Assembly: GCF_010092425.1 (NCBI RefSeq)
Contig: NZ_CP048030.1
Span: 2,243,501-2,307,500, forward strand
DNA from: Sinimarinibacterium sp. NLF-5-8
GTDB taxonomy: Bacteria; Pseudomonadota; Gammaproteobacteria; Nevskiales; Nevskiaceae
DNA: 64,000 nt
Reading direction: 5' to 3'
The first letter of the stretch is position 1. Each line of letters starts with the position of its first letter. Under the pieces are notes generated by a model, which saw only the letters and a program-made list of their open reading frames with translations, ran no database searches and had not been told where the DNA came from. This document shows, one piece after another, positions 7,672-15,781 of the stretch. The position numbers and the translations under genes were made by a program.

Positions 7672-9197
7672 AACGCTGGCACTTGTTCGTCCTGGTGGTG
7701 TTGCTCGCTGCCAGCAGCCTCTCGCTGATGGTCTACAAGGTGCGCACACTCGGCTATCCGGTGATGCCTGCAGCCGAGGTCGAAAACTGGATCATCGAGG
7801 CACGCCTGGGTTTTGAGCCCAGCGGCGGCGCCATCAAGACCGAGCTGGCGATTCCCAACGACCCCACCGGCTTCAGCATCCTCGACGAAAACTTTGTTTC
7901 GCGCGGCTACGGCCTGCAAACCGAGCGCCGTGGCCCCAACCGCTATGCCACCTGGACCATGCGTCGTCCCAGCGGCAAGCAGGCGTTGTATTACCGTGCA
8001 ACCGTTGCACCGCGCCAGGATGAACGCCTCACCGAAGCGGTGCCCGCGCTCAGCGCCGCACCGGAATACGATGAACTGCAAGCCGCAGCAGTCAATGGGA
8101 TCCTCGACGAAGTTCGCAGCAAATCTGCCGATATCGCCACGTTTTCGTCGCTGATGATGCAGATATTGGCCAGCAACAGCCCCAACGACAATGTGCAATT
8201 GCTGCTGCCCCGGCAAAGCAGCGTCGAAGCGCGCGTGCGCACCGCGATCTTTGTTCTGGCTGGTGCGCGCATCCCGGCGCGGATGGCGCACGGCGTCAGG
8301 CTGATTGATGGCGCCCGCAATCTGGTCGCCGAACCATGGCTGGAAGTCAACAACGGCAGCCGCTGGATCCCGATCGACCCCACCAATGGCAGTCATGGCT
8401 ATCCAGCCGACTTTCTGGTCTGGTGGTATGGCGACCGCCCGGCTTTTGAAACCGAGCGCGCGCGCAGTGTCGATCTGCGATTTTCAGTCACCCAGGTCAT
8501 GGAGCAGGCGCTGGAAACCGCCAGCCGCCAGGCGCAGCTGACCCATTCGCCGCTGACCTCTTATTCACTGATGTCGCTGCCCATTCACACCCAGAACATT
8601 TACCGTACGTTGTTGCTGGTGCCGCTGGGTGCGTTATTGATTGTGGTTCTGCGCAACATCATCGGCATCCAGACTTTTGGCACCTTCATGCCGGTGCTGA
8701 TTGCCCTGGCATTCCGCGAAACCGATCTGGTCGCAGGCGTGGTGCTGTTCAGCGTCATTGTCACCCTGGGACTGGTCGTCCGGTTCTACCTCGAACAACT
8801 CAAACTGCTGCTGGTGCCACGGCTGGCCGCAGTGGTCATCGTGGTGATTCTGCTGATGGCGCTGATCAGTATCCTGTCGCAGCGGATGCGTTTTGAAATG
8901 GGATTGTCGATCGCCCTGTTCCCGATGGTGATCATGGCCATGACCATCGAGCGGATGTCCATCGTCTGGGAAGAAAACGGCCCCGCCAATGCGATCAAGC
9001 AGGGTGTCGGCAGCCTGATCGTTGCCGCCGCCTGCTACCTGACCATGTTCAACGAAGCGCTCGCGCACTTTGTGTTCGTGTTCCCCGAGTCGCTGCTGCT
9101 GGTGCTGGCCGTGACCCTGCTGATCGGCCGCTACACCGGTTACCGTCTCACCGAGCTGACGCGCTTCAACACCATTGTCGAGCACAAAGCCCCATGA
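7668..9197 (+). CDS. Inactive transglutaminase fused to 7 membrane helices
   Basis: 509 residues. An N-terminal membrane anchor (WHLFVLVVLLAASSLSLMV) is followed by a periplasmic transglutaminase-like domain (about 45-265) and then seven hydrophobic helices (about 310-500). The transglutaminase triad is degraded: the region that should carry the nucleophilic Cys reads SSVEARVRTAIF, the usual His of HAWVEV is replaced in EPWLEV, and only the Asp in PIDPTNG remains. This matches the described family of inactive transglutaminases with 7 TM helices. Start and stop overlap the flanking genes (ATGA on both sides), so translation is coupled. A scaffold or sensor role for the neighbouring protease and ligase is inference. 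Confidence 0.9.
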   Translation: MKRWHLFVLVVLLAASSLSLMVYKVRTLGYPVMPAAEVENWIIEARLGFEPSGGAIKTELAIPNDPTGFSILDENFVSRGYGLQTERRGPNRYATWTMRRPSGKQALYYRATVAPRQDERLTEAVPALSAAPEYDELQAAAVNGILDEVRSKSADIATFSSLMMQILASNSPNDNVQLLLPRQSSVEARVRTAIFVLAGARIPARMAHGVRLIDGARNLVAEPWLEVNNGSRWIPIDPTNGSHGYPADFLVWWYGDRPAFETERARSVDLRFSVTQVMEQALETASRQAQLTHSPLTSYSLMSLPIHTQNIYRTLLLVPLGALLIVVLRNIIGIQTFGTFMPVLIALAFRETDLVAGVVLFSVIVTLGLVVRFYLEQLKLLLVPRLAAVVIVVILLMALISILSQRMRFEMGLSIALFPMVIMAMTIERMSIVWEENGPANAIKQGVGSLIVAAACYLTMFNEALAHFVFVFPESLLLVLAVTLLIGRYTGYRLTELTRFNTIVEHKAP

Positions 9198-10195
9198 GCG
9201 GTTCGTTTGCCTGGCCGTGGCAGCTGCGCCGACTCGGCGTGCTGGGCATGAACGCGCGCAATGCGCTGTACATCGGCCCCAACAACCCGCGCCATCTGTA
9301 TCCGCGCGTCGATGACAAGCTGATCTCCAAACAACTGGCCATCGACGCCGGCATCGCCGTTCCCGAGCTGTACGGCGTGATTGCCACCCAATACGAAGCG
9401 CGCCGGATTGACCAGATCGTTGCCGGCCACGATGATTTTGTCATCAAGCCCGCGCGCGGCGCCGGCGGTGAAGGCATCGTTGTCATCACCGGCCGTATCG
9501 GCGACGCCTATCGCAAGGCCAGCGGCGTACCGCTGAGCACCGATGACCTGCGCCATCACATCAGCAACATCCTCTCCGGCATGTACAGCCTCGGCGGCCA
9601 GCCGGATCGGGCGATGGTGGAATACCGCGTCAGCCCGCATCCGATCTTTGACGCCATCGCCTATCACGGCGTCCCCGACGTGCGGGTCATTGTCTACAAG
9701 GGTTTTCCGGTGCTGGCGATGCTGCGCCTGCCCACCCGCATGTCCGACGGCAAGGCCAACCTGCACCAGGGCGCAATTGGCGCAGGGATCGACATCGCCA
9801 GCGGTCAGACCACCCACGGCGTCTGGCGCAATGCCGGGGTGACGCTGCATCCCGACACGCTGTGTCCCATCGCCGGCGTCCAGGTGCCGGACTGGGAAAC
9901 CGTGCTGAGCCTGTCGGCGCGCGCCTATGAACTGACCGAGCTCGGTTATCTGGGCGCCGATATCGTCATCGACCGTCAACGGGGCGCGCTGACGCTGGAG
10001 CTCAACGCCCGTCCCGGCCTGTCGATCCAGATCGCCAATCGCATTGGATTGCGCGCGCGTCTGCAAACCGTGGACCGCGAGGCACCCACCGGCGCCGGTG
10101 CCGCCGAACGCATTGCATTTGCCCAGCAGCGGTTTGGTGTCGCCATCCCAACGCCGACACAAACCCCGGCACAAGCCCCAGCGCCAACGCCCTGA
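9194..10195 (+). CDS. ATP-grasp alpha-L-glutamate ligase-like protein
   Basis: 333 residues. ATP-grasp features related to RimK: FVIKPARGAGGEGI near residues 80-95 (ATP-binding lysine and glycine-rich loop), EYRVSPHPIFD, and LTLELNARPG with metal-binding Glu and Asn near 275. The family (alpha-L-glutamate ligase homologues) should form a peptide-like bond between an amino acid and an unknown acceptor in the cytoplasm. It overlaps the transglutaminase-like gene by four bases and completes a conserved three-gene module. The C-terminus is an odd Pro/Thr/Ala-rich tail (TPTQTPAQAPAPTP), probably disordered. Confidence 0.88.
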   Translation: MSGSFAWPWQLRRLGVLGMNARNALYIGPNNPRHLYPRVDDKLISKQLAIDAGIAVPELYGVIATQYEARRIDQIVAGHDDFVIKPARGAGGEGIVVITGRIGDAYRKASGVPLSTDDLRHHISNILSGMYSLGGQPDRAMVEYRVSPHPIFDAIAYHGVPDVRVIVYKGFPVLAMLRLPTRMSDGKANLHQGAIGAGIDIASGQTTHGVWRNAGVTLHPDTLCPIAGVQVPDWETVLSLSARAYELTELGYLGADIVIDRQRGALTLELNARPGLSIQIANRIGLRARLQTVDREAPTGAGAAERIAFAQQRFGVAIPTPTQTPAQAPAPTP

Positions 10196-10223
10196 ACCCA
10201 ACCGCAGGTTTCTCCGGCACAAA

Positions 10224-10338
10224 TAAAAATACCCGGTGATCTCGGGGGAAGATCACCGGGTCATAGTTTCCGGCGTTGGGGATTGCCGGCCCGCCCAGGG
10301 AGTGAGGCGGGGAGCGGGACAGGGAGAATCGCCGCTCG
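10224..10338 (-). ncRNA. Candidate polA-linked small RNA with three C-rich loops
   Basis: The minus strand between the polA stop and the ligase stop encodes about 113 nt that fold into three consecutive hairpins. Hairpin 1 has stem 10306-10311 / 10290-10295 and loop UCACUCCCUG; hairpin 2 has stem 10285-10289 / 10270-10274 and loop AAUCCCCAAC; hairpin 3 has an 11-bp stem 10250-10260 / 10232-10242 and loop UCCCCCG, and is followed by a U-rich tract, so it should terminate transcription. The 5' part (10311-10329) is also C/U-rich and probably single-stranded. Position and orientation (same strand as polA, downstream of it) equal Spot 42 in E. coli and ErsA in Pseudomonas; the C-rich loops recall Xanthomonas sX13. 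The transcript start is inferred from the promoter. No protein-coding signal was seen here. Confidence 0.72.
10232..10260 (-). terminator. Strong terminator between polA and the ligase gene
   Basis: An 11-bp perfect stem (CCCGGTGATCT / AGATCACCGGG) with a 7-nt loop, followed on the minus strand by TATTTTTATTTG. It is the 3' end of the candidate small RNA and would also stop polA transcripts and, less strongly because no T-run follows on that side, the plus-strand ligase operon. Bases 10371-10510, between the promoter and polA, hold only AT-rich sequence in which I see nothing else. Confidence 0.8.
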
Positions 10339-10343
10339 TAACC

Positions 10344-10370
10344 TTAGATGCGGTCTGCCCGGAAAAGTTC
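10344..10370 (-). promoter_or_regulatory. Sigma-E / AlgU-type promoter of the small RNA
   Basis: On the minus strand GAACTT (10365-10370) and TCTAA (10344-10348) are separated by exactly 16 bases, the spacing and sequence expected for RpoE/AlgU-family promoters. The expected start is about 6 bases downstream, near 10338. It implies that the RNA is part of the envelope-stress response. Confidence 0.65.
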
Positions 10371-10510
10371 AATAGCGGCAGGTAAACAACGCGCGCGCAC
10401 GCTTTTGAAAACCCGATACGACAAATCAATTCTTTCAAAAACAAAGACCTGAAAACTCTGACGTGGCATCAAAACAGCCGTATTTTACCCATTTTTAAAT
10501 TTAAAACCGT

Positions 10511-13264
10511 TTACTTCCAGACACTTGCGCGCCCCATCGGGGTATGTGCATGATCCCACTCAGGGGCAACCCCCCAGTCGGCGACGAGCGGTACCTCCAG
10601 GCGGGTGATTCGGCACATGCGCTCGGCAATCTGCGGCGCCAGCGCCGGCAGCACATCGGCCGCGCCTTCAAAAACCAGCTCGTCATGCACCTGCATGATC
10701 ATCCGCACATCGGCCGCGTGCTGCTGTAAAAACTCGGCGATGTCGATCATCGCCAGTTTGATCAGATCTGCGGCAGTGCCTTGCAGCGGCGCATTGATGG
10801 CGGTGCGTTCCGCATAGTTGCGCAGGTTGGCGTTTTTGGCATTGATGTCCGGCAGGTACAAACGGCGACCAAACAAGGTTTCGACATAGCCGCGCGCGCG
10901 CGCGCTTTGCCGGGTGTCGTCCATGAAACGCTTGACACCCGGATAGCGGCCAAAGAAACGGTCGATGTAGTCCTGTGCCTCATACCGGGTGATGCCCAGC
11001 TGGCGTGCCAGACCAAAGCTGGACATGCCGTAAATCAGGCCAAAATTGATCGCCTTGGCGGCACGACGGCGCTCGCCCGGTACCGCGTCGATCGGATAGC
11101 CGAACACTTCGGCGGCGGTGGCCTGGTGAATGTCGCGGCCGTCGATAAACGCCTGCTGTAGTCCGGCGTCGCCGGAAAAATGCGCCATCAGCCGCAGTTC
11201 GATCTGTGAATAGTCGATCGACAGCAGGGCATTGCCCGGCTCGGCAATGAAGGCCTGACGGATGCGCCGTCCTTCGGCATTGCGGGTGGGGATGTTCTGC
11301 AGATTGGGGTTGGATGATGACAGCCGCCCGGTGGCGGCCACGGCTTGATGGTAGGAGGTGTGGATGCGTCCACTGCGCGGGTTGACGGCCTGTGGCAACT
11401 GCTCGGTATAGGTTGATCGCAGTTTTTGCAGGCTGCGCCAATCCAGGATCAACCGTGGCAGCGGATGTTCGGCGGCCAGTTCATCGAGCACGCTTTCGGC
11501 GGTGGACGGTTCGCCCTTGGGGGTCTTGCCCAGCACCGGCAACTTGAGCTGTTCATACAAGATCACGCCGAGCTGCTTGGGCGACCCCAGATTGAACTCG
11601 CTGCCGGCCTCGGCATGCGCCTGTTTTTCGAGTTCGGCCATGCGTTCGGCAAGCTCGGCGCTGATGGTGTGCAGCAATGCCACATCGACCTTGACCCCGT
11701 GCTGCTCCACCTGTGCCAGCACCGGCACCAGCGGCATTTCGATGCGCTGGTAAACCTCGACCAGCGCCGCTGTCGCCTGCACCTGCGGATACAGCACGCG
11801 ATGCAGCCGCAGGGTGATATCGGCATCTTCTGCGGCATAAGGCGCAGCCTGCGCCAGATCCACCTGATTGAAGGTGAGCTGGTGGCGACCCTTGCCGGCC
11901 ACATCCGTAAACTGGGTGGTGGTATGCCCCAGATACTTGAGCGCCAGCGTATCCATGTCGTGACGGTTGCCTGCGGCATCCAGCACATAACTTTGCAGCA
12001 TGGTGTCGTGCGCCAACCCCTGCACGACGATCCCGTGACGGGCCAGAACGTTCAGATCAAACTTGGCGTTTTGCGCGAGCTTGGCGCGCGCCGGATCTTG
12101 CAGAATCGGCTTGACTGCTTCGATCACCCGCGCGCGCGCCAGCTGTGGCGGCGCGCCGAGATAATCATGCGCCACCGGCACATACCAGCCCGCGCCGGGT
12201 TCGACGGCAAACGCCAGTCCCACCAGCGCCGCATCGTTGGCGTCCAGGCCATTGGTTTCGGTGTCGAAGCAGATCAGCGGGGCTGCCGCCAGCGCGGTCA
12301 GCAAGTCCTGCAACTGCGGCTCGGTGAGCACGGTCGTGACCTCGGTCTGCCGCTGCTCGGCAGGCACCGCCGTGACGTCCGGATCGGCAGAGGCTCCCTG
12401 CGCCGCGCGCGCTTCTGCCAGCAGGCGGCTGAAGCCTTGCTGTTCAAACAATGCCGCCAGGCGCGCGTGATCGGGCGCGCGCGGCGTGAGCTGATCCAGC
12501 GTCGTCGGCAATTCGACATCGGTGACGATGGTGGTCAACCGCCGCGACAGCGGCAGCTGATCCAGATGCGCGCGCAGTTTTTCACCGATCTTGCCGCCGA
12601 TCTGATCCGCGCCGGCGATCAGATCATCCAGCGTTTCAAACTGATTCAGCCACTTGGCCGCCGTCTTGGGGCCAACGCCGGGAACGCCGGGAATGTTATC
12701 CACGGCATCGCCGGTCAGCGCCAGATAATCAATGATCTGCTCGGGCCTGACGCCAAACTTTTCGATGACGCCATCGGGGTCCATCTGGCGGTTTTTCATC
12801 GTATCGAGCAGGTGCACGCGCGCGCTGACCAGTTGCGCCATGTCCTTGTCGCTGGTGACGATCAGCACACTCTGGCCGCGCGCGCTGGCCTGTACCGCCA
12901 GGGTGCCGATCACATCATCGGCCTCCACGCCTTCAACACTCAGCAGCGGCAGCCCCATGCCGTCGATCAGTGTCAGCACCGAAGCAAACTGGCTTTTCAG
13001 ATCATCCGGTGTGGCATCACGATTGGCCTTGTAGGCGGGATACCAGTCATCACGAAAGGTCTTGCCGGGAGCATCAAACACCACGCAGATACGCTCGGGC
13101 GCAAAGTCCTTGAGCAGCTTGCGCAGCATATTGGCCATGCCAAACACCGCGCCGGTGGGTTGCCCCTGGGCATTGGTCAGCGGCGGCAGCGCGTGATAAG
13201 CGCGAAACAACCAGCTCGATCCATCAATCAGAATCAGCGGCTTGGCAGGGTTTTGGCTCATCAC
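10511..13264 (-). CDS. polA: DNA polymerase I
   Basis: 917 residues, full length. The 5'-3' exonuclease domain spans about 1-290 (LILIDGSSWLFRAYHAL, GVEADDVIGTLA, VPGVPGVGPKTA). The proofreading domain (about 310-500) keeps FDTETNGLD and later exonuclease acidic residues, so it should be active. The polymerase domain has motif A LLSIDYSQIELRLMAH, the O-helix (RRAAKAINFGLIYGMSSFG) and motif C MQVHDELVFEG. It removes RNA primers and fills gaps in replication and repair. Two ATG codons open the frame; either could serve. The start is only 9 bases after the lysA stop, so polA belongs to the lptM-lysA transcript, and the small RNA lies just downstream. Confidence 0.97.
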   Translation of the reverse strand: MMSQNPAKPLILIDGSSWLFRAYHALPPLTNAQGQPTGAVFGMANMLRKLLKDFAPERICVVFDAPGKTFRDDWYPAYKANRDATPDDLKSQFASVLTLIDGMGLPLLSVEGVEADDVIGTLAVQASARGQSVLIVTSDKDMAQLVSARVHLLDTMKNRQMDPDGVIEKFGVRPEQIIDYLALTGDAVDNIPGVPGVGPKTAAKWLNQFETLDDLIAGADQIGGKIGEKLRAHLDQLPLSRRLTTIVTDVELPTTLDQLTPRAPDHARLAALFEQQGFSRLLAEARAAQGASADPDVTAVPAEQRQTEVTTVLTEPQLQDLLTALAAAPLICFDTETNGLDANDAALVGLAFAVEPGAGWYVPVAHDYLGAPPQLARARVIEAVKPILQDPARAKLAQNAKFDLNVLARHGIVVQGLAHDTMLQSYVLDAAGNRHDMDTLALKYLGHTTTQFTDVAGKGRHQLTFNQVDLAQAAPYAAEDADITLRLHRVLYPQVQATAALVEVYQRIEMPLVPVLAQVEQHGVKVDVALLHTISAELAERMAELEKQAHAEAGSEFNLGSPKQLGVILYEQLKLPVLGKTPKGEPSTAESVLDELAAEHPLPRLILDWRSLQKLRSTYTEQLPQAVNPRSGRIHTSYHQAVAATGRLSSSNPNLQNIPTRNAEGRRIRQAFIAEPGNALLSIDYSQIELRLMAHFSGDAGLQQAFIDGRDIHQATAAEVFGYPIDAVPGERRRAAKAINFGLIYGMSSFGLARQLGITRYEAQDYIDRFFGRYPGVKRFMDDTRQSARARGYVETLFGRRLYLPDINAKNANLRNYAERTAINAPLQGTAADLIKLAMIDIAEFLQQHAADVRMIMQVHDELVFEGAADVLPALAPQIAERMCRITRLEVPLVADWGVAPEWDHAHTPMGRASVWK

Positions 13265-13273
13265 GACACTCGC

Positions 13274-14521
13274 TTACGGCAACAGGTTTTCGCCGCGAAT
13301 CAGATCATCAAAGGACTCGCGCGCGCGCGCGACGTGAACATGATCCCCATCGACCAGCAACTCCACCGGGCGCGCGCGCGTGTTGTAGTTGGACGCCATG
13401 ACAAAGCCATAGGCACCGGCGGTGCGCACCGCCAGCAGATCGCCGGGCTTGAGCGCCAGCAGACGATCCTGTCCGAGCCAGTCCCCGGTTTCGCAAACCG
13501 GGCCAACCACATCGACGTTGCAGGCGGGCACATCGCTGCGCGGCGTCACCGGCACGATCTCCATCCAGGCCTGATACAGCGTCGGCCGCAAAAGATCGTT
13601 CATCGCCGCATCAACCACCGCAAACGCTTTGCTCTGCCCGCCCTTGAGTCCCAGCACCCGGGTCACCAGCACACCGGCATTGCCACTGATCGCCCGTCCC
13701 GGCTCCGTGATCACCCGCAGCGCGCGCCCGCGCAGGCGGTCTTTGACCGCCGCAGCCCAATCGGCGGGATCAGGTGCCACCTCATCCTTGTAGCGCACGC
13801 CCAGGCCGCCGCCACAATCAATATGCACCAGACCGATGCCGCGCGCGGCCAGCCGATCCACCAGCGCCAGCACGCGATCCAGTGCATCCAGCAGCGGGGC
13901 GATATCGAGCAATTGCGATCCGATATGGCTGGCCACGCCCTTGATGCGAATGCCGGCCATGGTTGCCGCCTCAAGGTAAAGGCTTTCGGCCTCGGCAATC
14001 GCCACCCCAAACTTGTTTTTCTTCAGTCCGGTTGAAATATACGGATGGGTCTTGGGATCAACATCGGGATTGACGCGCAGTGCAATCGGCGCGCGCACGC
14101 CCATGCGCTGCGCAACCTCGTTGAGCTGATGCAGCTCAAACGACGACTCGACGTTGAAGCAGTCAATGCCTGCCTCCAGTGCCAGCTGCATTTCGGCGCG
14201 GGTTTTGCCCACTCCGGAAAACACCACCTTGGCAGGATCACCACCGGCGCGCAGCACGCGCTGCAATTCGCCGCCGGACACGATGTCAAAGCCTGCGCCA
14301 AGCCGTGCCAGCACTTGCAGTACGGCCAGATTGGAGTTGGCCTTGACGGCAAAACAGACGCGATGGTCGATGCCGGACAGCGCCTCGTCAAACGCGCGGA
14401 ACTGGCGCGTCAACCCGGCGCGCGAGTAGATGTAACACGGCGTACCGTAGCGCTGCGCCAGATCGGCAACCGACACGTTTTCGGCGTGCAGGACGCCATC
14501 GCGGTATTCAAAATCGTTCAT
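13274..14521 (-). CDS. lysA: Diaminopimelate decarboxylase
   Basis: 415 residues from the ATG at 14521. A TTG three codons upstream is in frame, but the ATG gives MNDFEYRDG, which aligns with Pseudomonas LysA. It is a PLP enzyme of fold type III: Lys60 in CFAVKANSN binds PLP, HIDCGGGLGVRY holds the phosphate loop, and CETGDWLG supplies the active-site Cys of the partner subunit. It converts meso-diaminopimelate to lysine in the cytoplasm. The lptM stop lies five bases upstream of the ATG; polA follows after 9 bases instead of the dapF commonly found there. Confidence 0.95.
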   Translation of the reverse strand: MNDFEYRDGVLHAENVSVADLAQRYGTPCYIYSRAGLTRQFRAFDEALSGIDHRVCFAVKANSNLAVLQVLARLGAGFDIVSGGELQRVLRAGGDPAKVVFSGVGKTRAEMQLALEAGIDCFNVESSFELHQLNEVAQRMGVRAPIALRVNPDVDPKTHPYISTGLKKNKFGVAIAEAESLYLEAATMAGIRIKGVASHIGSQLLDIAPLLDALDRVLALVDRLAARGIGLVHIDCGGGLGVRYKDEVAPDPADWAAAVKDRLRGRALRVITEPGRAISGNAGVLVTRVLGLKGGQSKAFAVVDAAMNDLLRPTLYQAWMEIVPVTPRSDVPACNVDVVGPVCETGDWLGQDRLLALKPGDLLAVRTAGAYGFVMASNYNTRARPVELLVDGDHVHVARARESFDDLIRGENLLP

Positions 14522-14526
14522 AAAAC

Positions 14527-14661
14527 TCAAGGCGTGGGCGTGGTTTCAAGTGCAGGCGTGGGCGTGGCTGCGGGTGATGTATCCGGCAGGTACAAATCAC
14601 CGCTTTGCCCGCAAGCGCTCAAGACCATACACGCCAACCAGATCCATCCATACCGCGCCAT
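14527..14661 (-). CDS. lptM: Small lipoprotein LptM (YifL/LppL family)
   Basis: 44 residues from the ATG at 14661. The frame is open upstream, but only this start gives the compact family pattern: a short basic/hydrophobic signal, lipobox LSAC, then CGQSGDLYLPD, which corresponds to the CGQKGPLYLP signature of LptM/YifL. In E. coli LptM assists assembly of the LPS translocon LptD. The tail is Pro/Thr-rich. It sits directly before lysA, as lppL does in Pseudomonas. A -10-like TATACT lies at 14693-14698 on the minus strand without a convincing -35. Confidence 0.8.
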   Translation of the reverse strand: MARYGWIWLACMVLSACGQSGDLYLPDTSPAATPTPALETTPTP

Positions 14662-14773
14662 AACCGTCTGCGCCTGTAAAAAGTAGGTGCGCAGTATAGA
14701 TTGAGCCGTCATCACAAGGCGGTCGGCGGCCACCCTGGCGGTGCAGAACCGACGACCCGAACCATGAACGGAT

Positions 14774-15772
14774 CTAACAGCCCTCGGCCAGCACGTAGCA
14801 CCGCAGAGCCGGTTCGGCCGTAGCCATCGGCACTCCCGCCGGGTTGCCCGGTACGGATTGCAGCATGGTATTGAGCAGCACTTCCAGCACTCTGAGGATG
14901 CGCGGGTCCAGGGTGATGCCCGGCATCAGCACCTGATTGCACACCGCGCGGTCGATCCGATCCGGATCCGCCGGTCCCGGATGATTCAGCGCGTCCATCA
15001 CCAGCGCATGCGTTACCGGATCCAGCGTGCCCACCGTCAGGTGCCCGTGCGATGAAGCCGCGCAAATGTCCTGCGTGGCGACATTGATGATGGCGCCTGC
15101 GCCGGTATACAGCCGGGACGAGTCCGCGGGCACTGTTTCGTCGTTGAATGAATAGATGGACGTGTAGTCGATGCCACTGAAGGTTTCAACCTGACTGTTG
15201 AGCGCTTCCAAAAACGCCGAACCGGGATTCTGTTGCCAATGCGCCAGGGTGCACGGGCTGGACGCGGAACACCCGGCATCAAATGTGCCGTGATTGGACG
15301 CGGCCATGCCAATCTGATCCTCGACCAGTGGCCGGATATCGGGCCAGAACCGCAGCGCCCAGCGCGGTGACATTCCCCCCTGGCTGTGTCCCAGCACTCC
15401 GATCGGGCGTCCCGCCCGGGCATGGGTCTGGCGGATGGCGTAGACGATGTACTCGGCGTTGGTCTGAATATCACCACGGGCTTCGTCAGGCAGGGTGACC
15501 GTGCAGTACGGCCGGCCTTCGGATCTGAAGTAGTTGCCGTAGTTCCATTCAAACGCCTGGTCGGGCGTGGTGATGGTGCCGGGCACGAACAGCACGGCCT
15601 GCAACGGCGAGGAGAAATCGCCGCTGCAGGTGTAGGCGGCCTCCAGATCGGCCTGCGCAACGCTGAGCGCAGGCCCCGGCACATCCAGGGCAGCAAAGCG
15701 TTGATCCGTCGGACTGGAGTCACTGCACGCCGCGAGAGCCAGTGCCGCGCCCAGCAGATATCGGACTGACAT
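14774..15772 (-). CDS. Secreted lipase-like alpha/beta hydrolase (lipoprotein)
   Basis: 332 residues. A lipoprotein signal (LLGAALALAAC, lipobox LAAC) leads to a domain with the nucleophile elbow GVLGHSQGGM, the oxyanion region LFVPGTITTPD, and cysteines that could form disulfides. The arrangement (PGTITTPDQAFEWNYGNYF, lipase-type GHSQGG) resembles the group that includes Candida antarctica lipase B. The His of the triad is probably in SSHGHLTVG. It is likely anchored in the outer membrane or periplasm and cleaves esters. It is the last gene of the catabolic cluster on this strand, 9 bases after the decarboxylase-family gene. Confidence 0.82.
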   Translation of the reverse strand: MSVRYLLGAALALAACSDSSPTDQRFAALDVPGPALSVAQADLEAAYTCSGDFSSPLQAVLFVPGTITTPDQAFEWNYGNYFRSEGRPYCTVTLPDEARGDIQTNAEYIVYAIRQTHARAGRPIGVLGHSQGGMSPRWALRFWPDIRPLVEDQIGMAASNHGTFDAGCSASSPCTLAHWQQNPGSAFLEALNSQVETFSGIDYTSIYSFNDETVPADSSRLYTGAGAIINVATQDICAASSHGHLTVGTLDPVTHALVMDALNHPGPADPDRIDRAVCNQVLMPGITLDPRILRVLEVLLNTMLQSVPGNPAGVPMATAEPALRCYVLAEGC

Positions 15773-15781
15773 GGCCGGGGC

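Noticed and set aside
10253-10444. 63-codon minus-strand frame downstream of polA
   Set aside because: It runs through the sigma-E promoter and the RNA hairpins, and its composition shows no coding signal.
11426-14035. Plus-strand open frame of 869 codons opposite polA and lysA
   Set aside because: It is a shadow of two well-supported minus-strand genes; its product is Gln/Arg/His-rich with no domain, as expected from the antisense of high-GC coding DNA.
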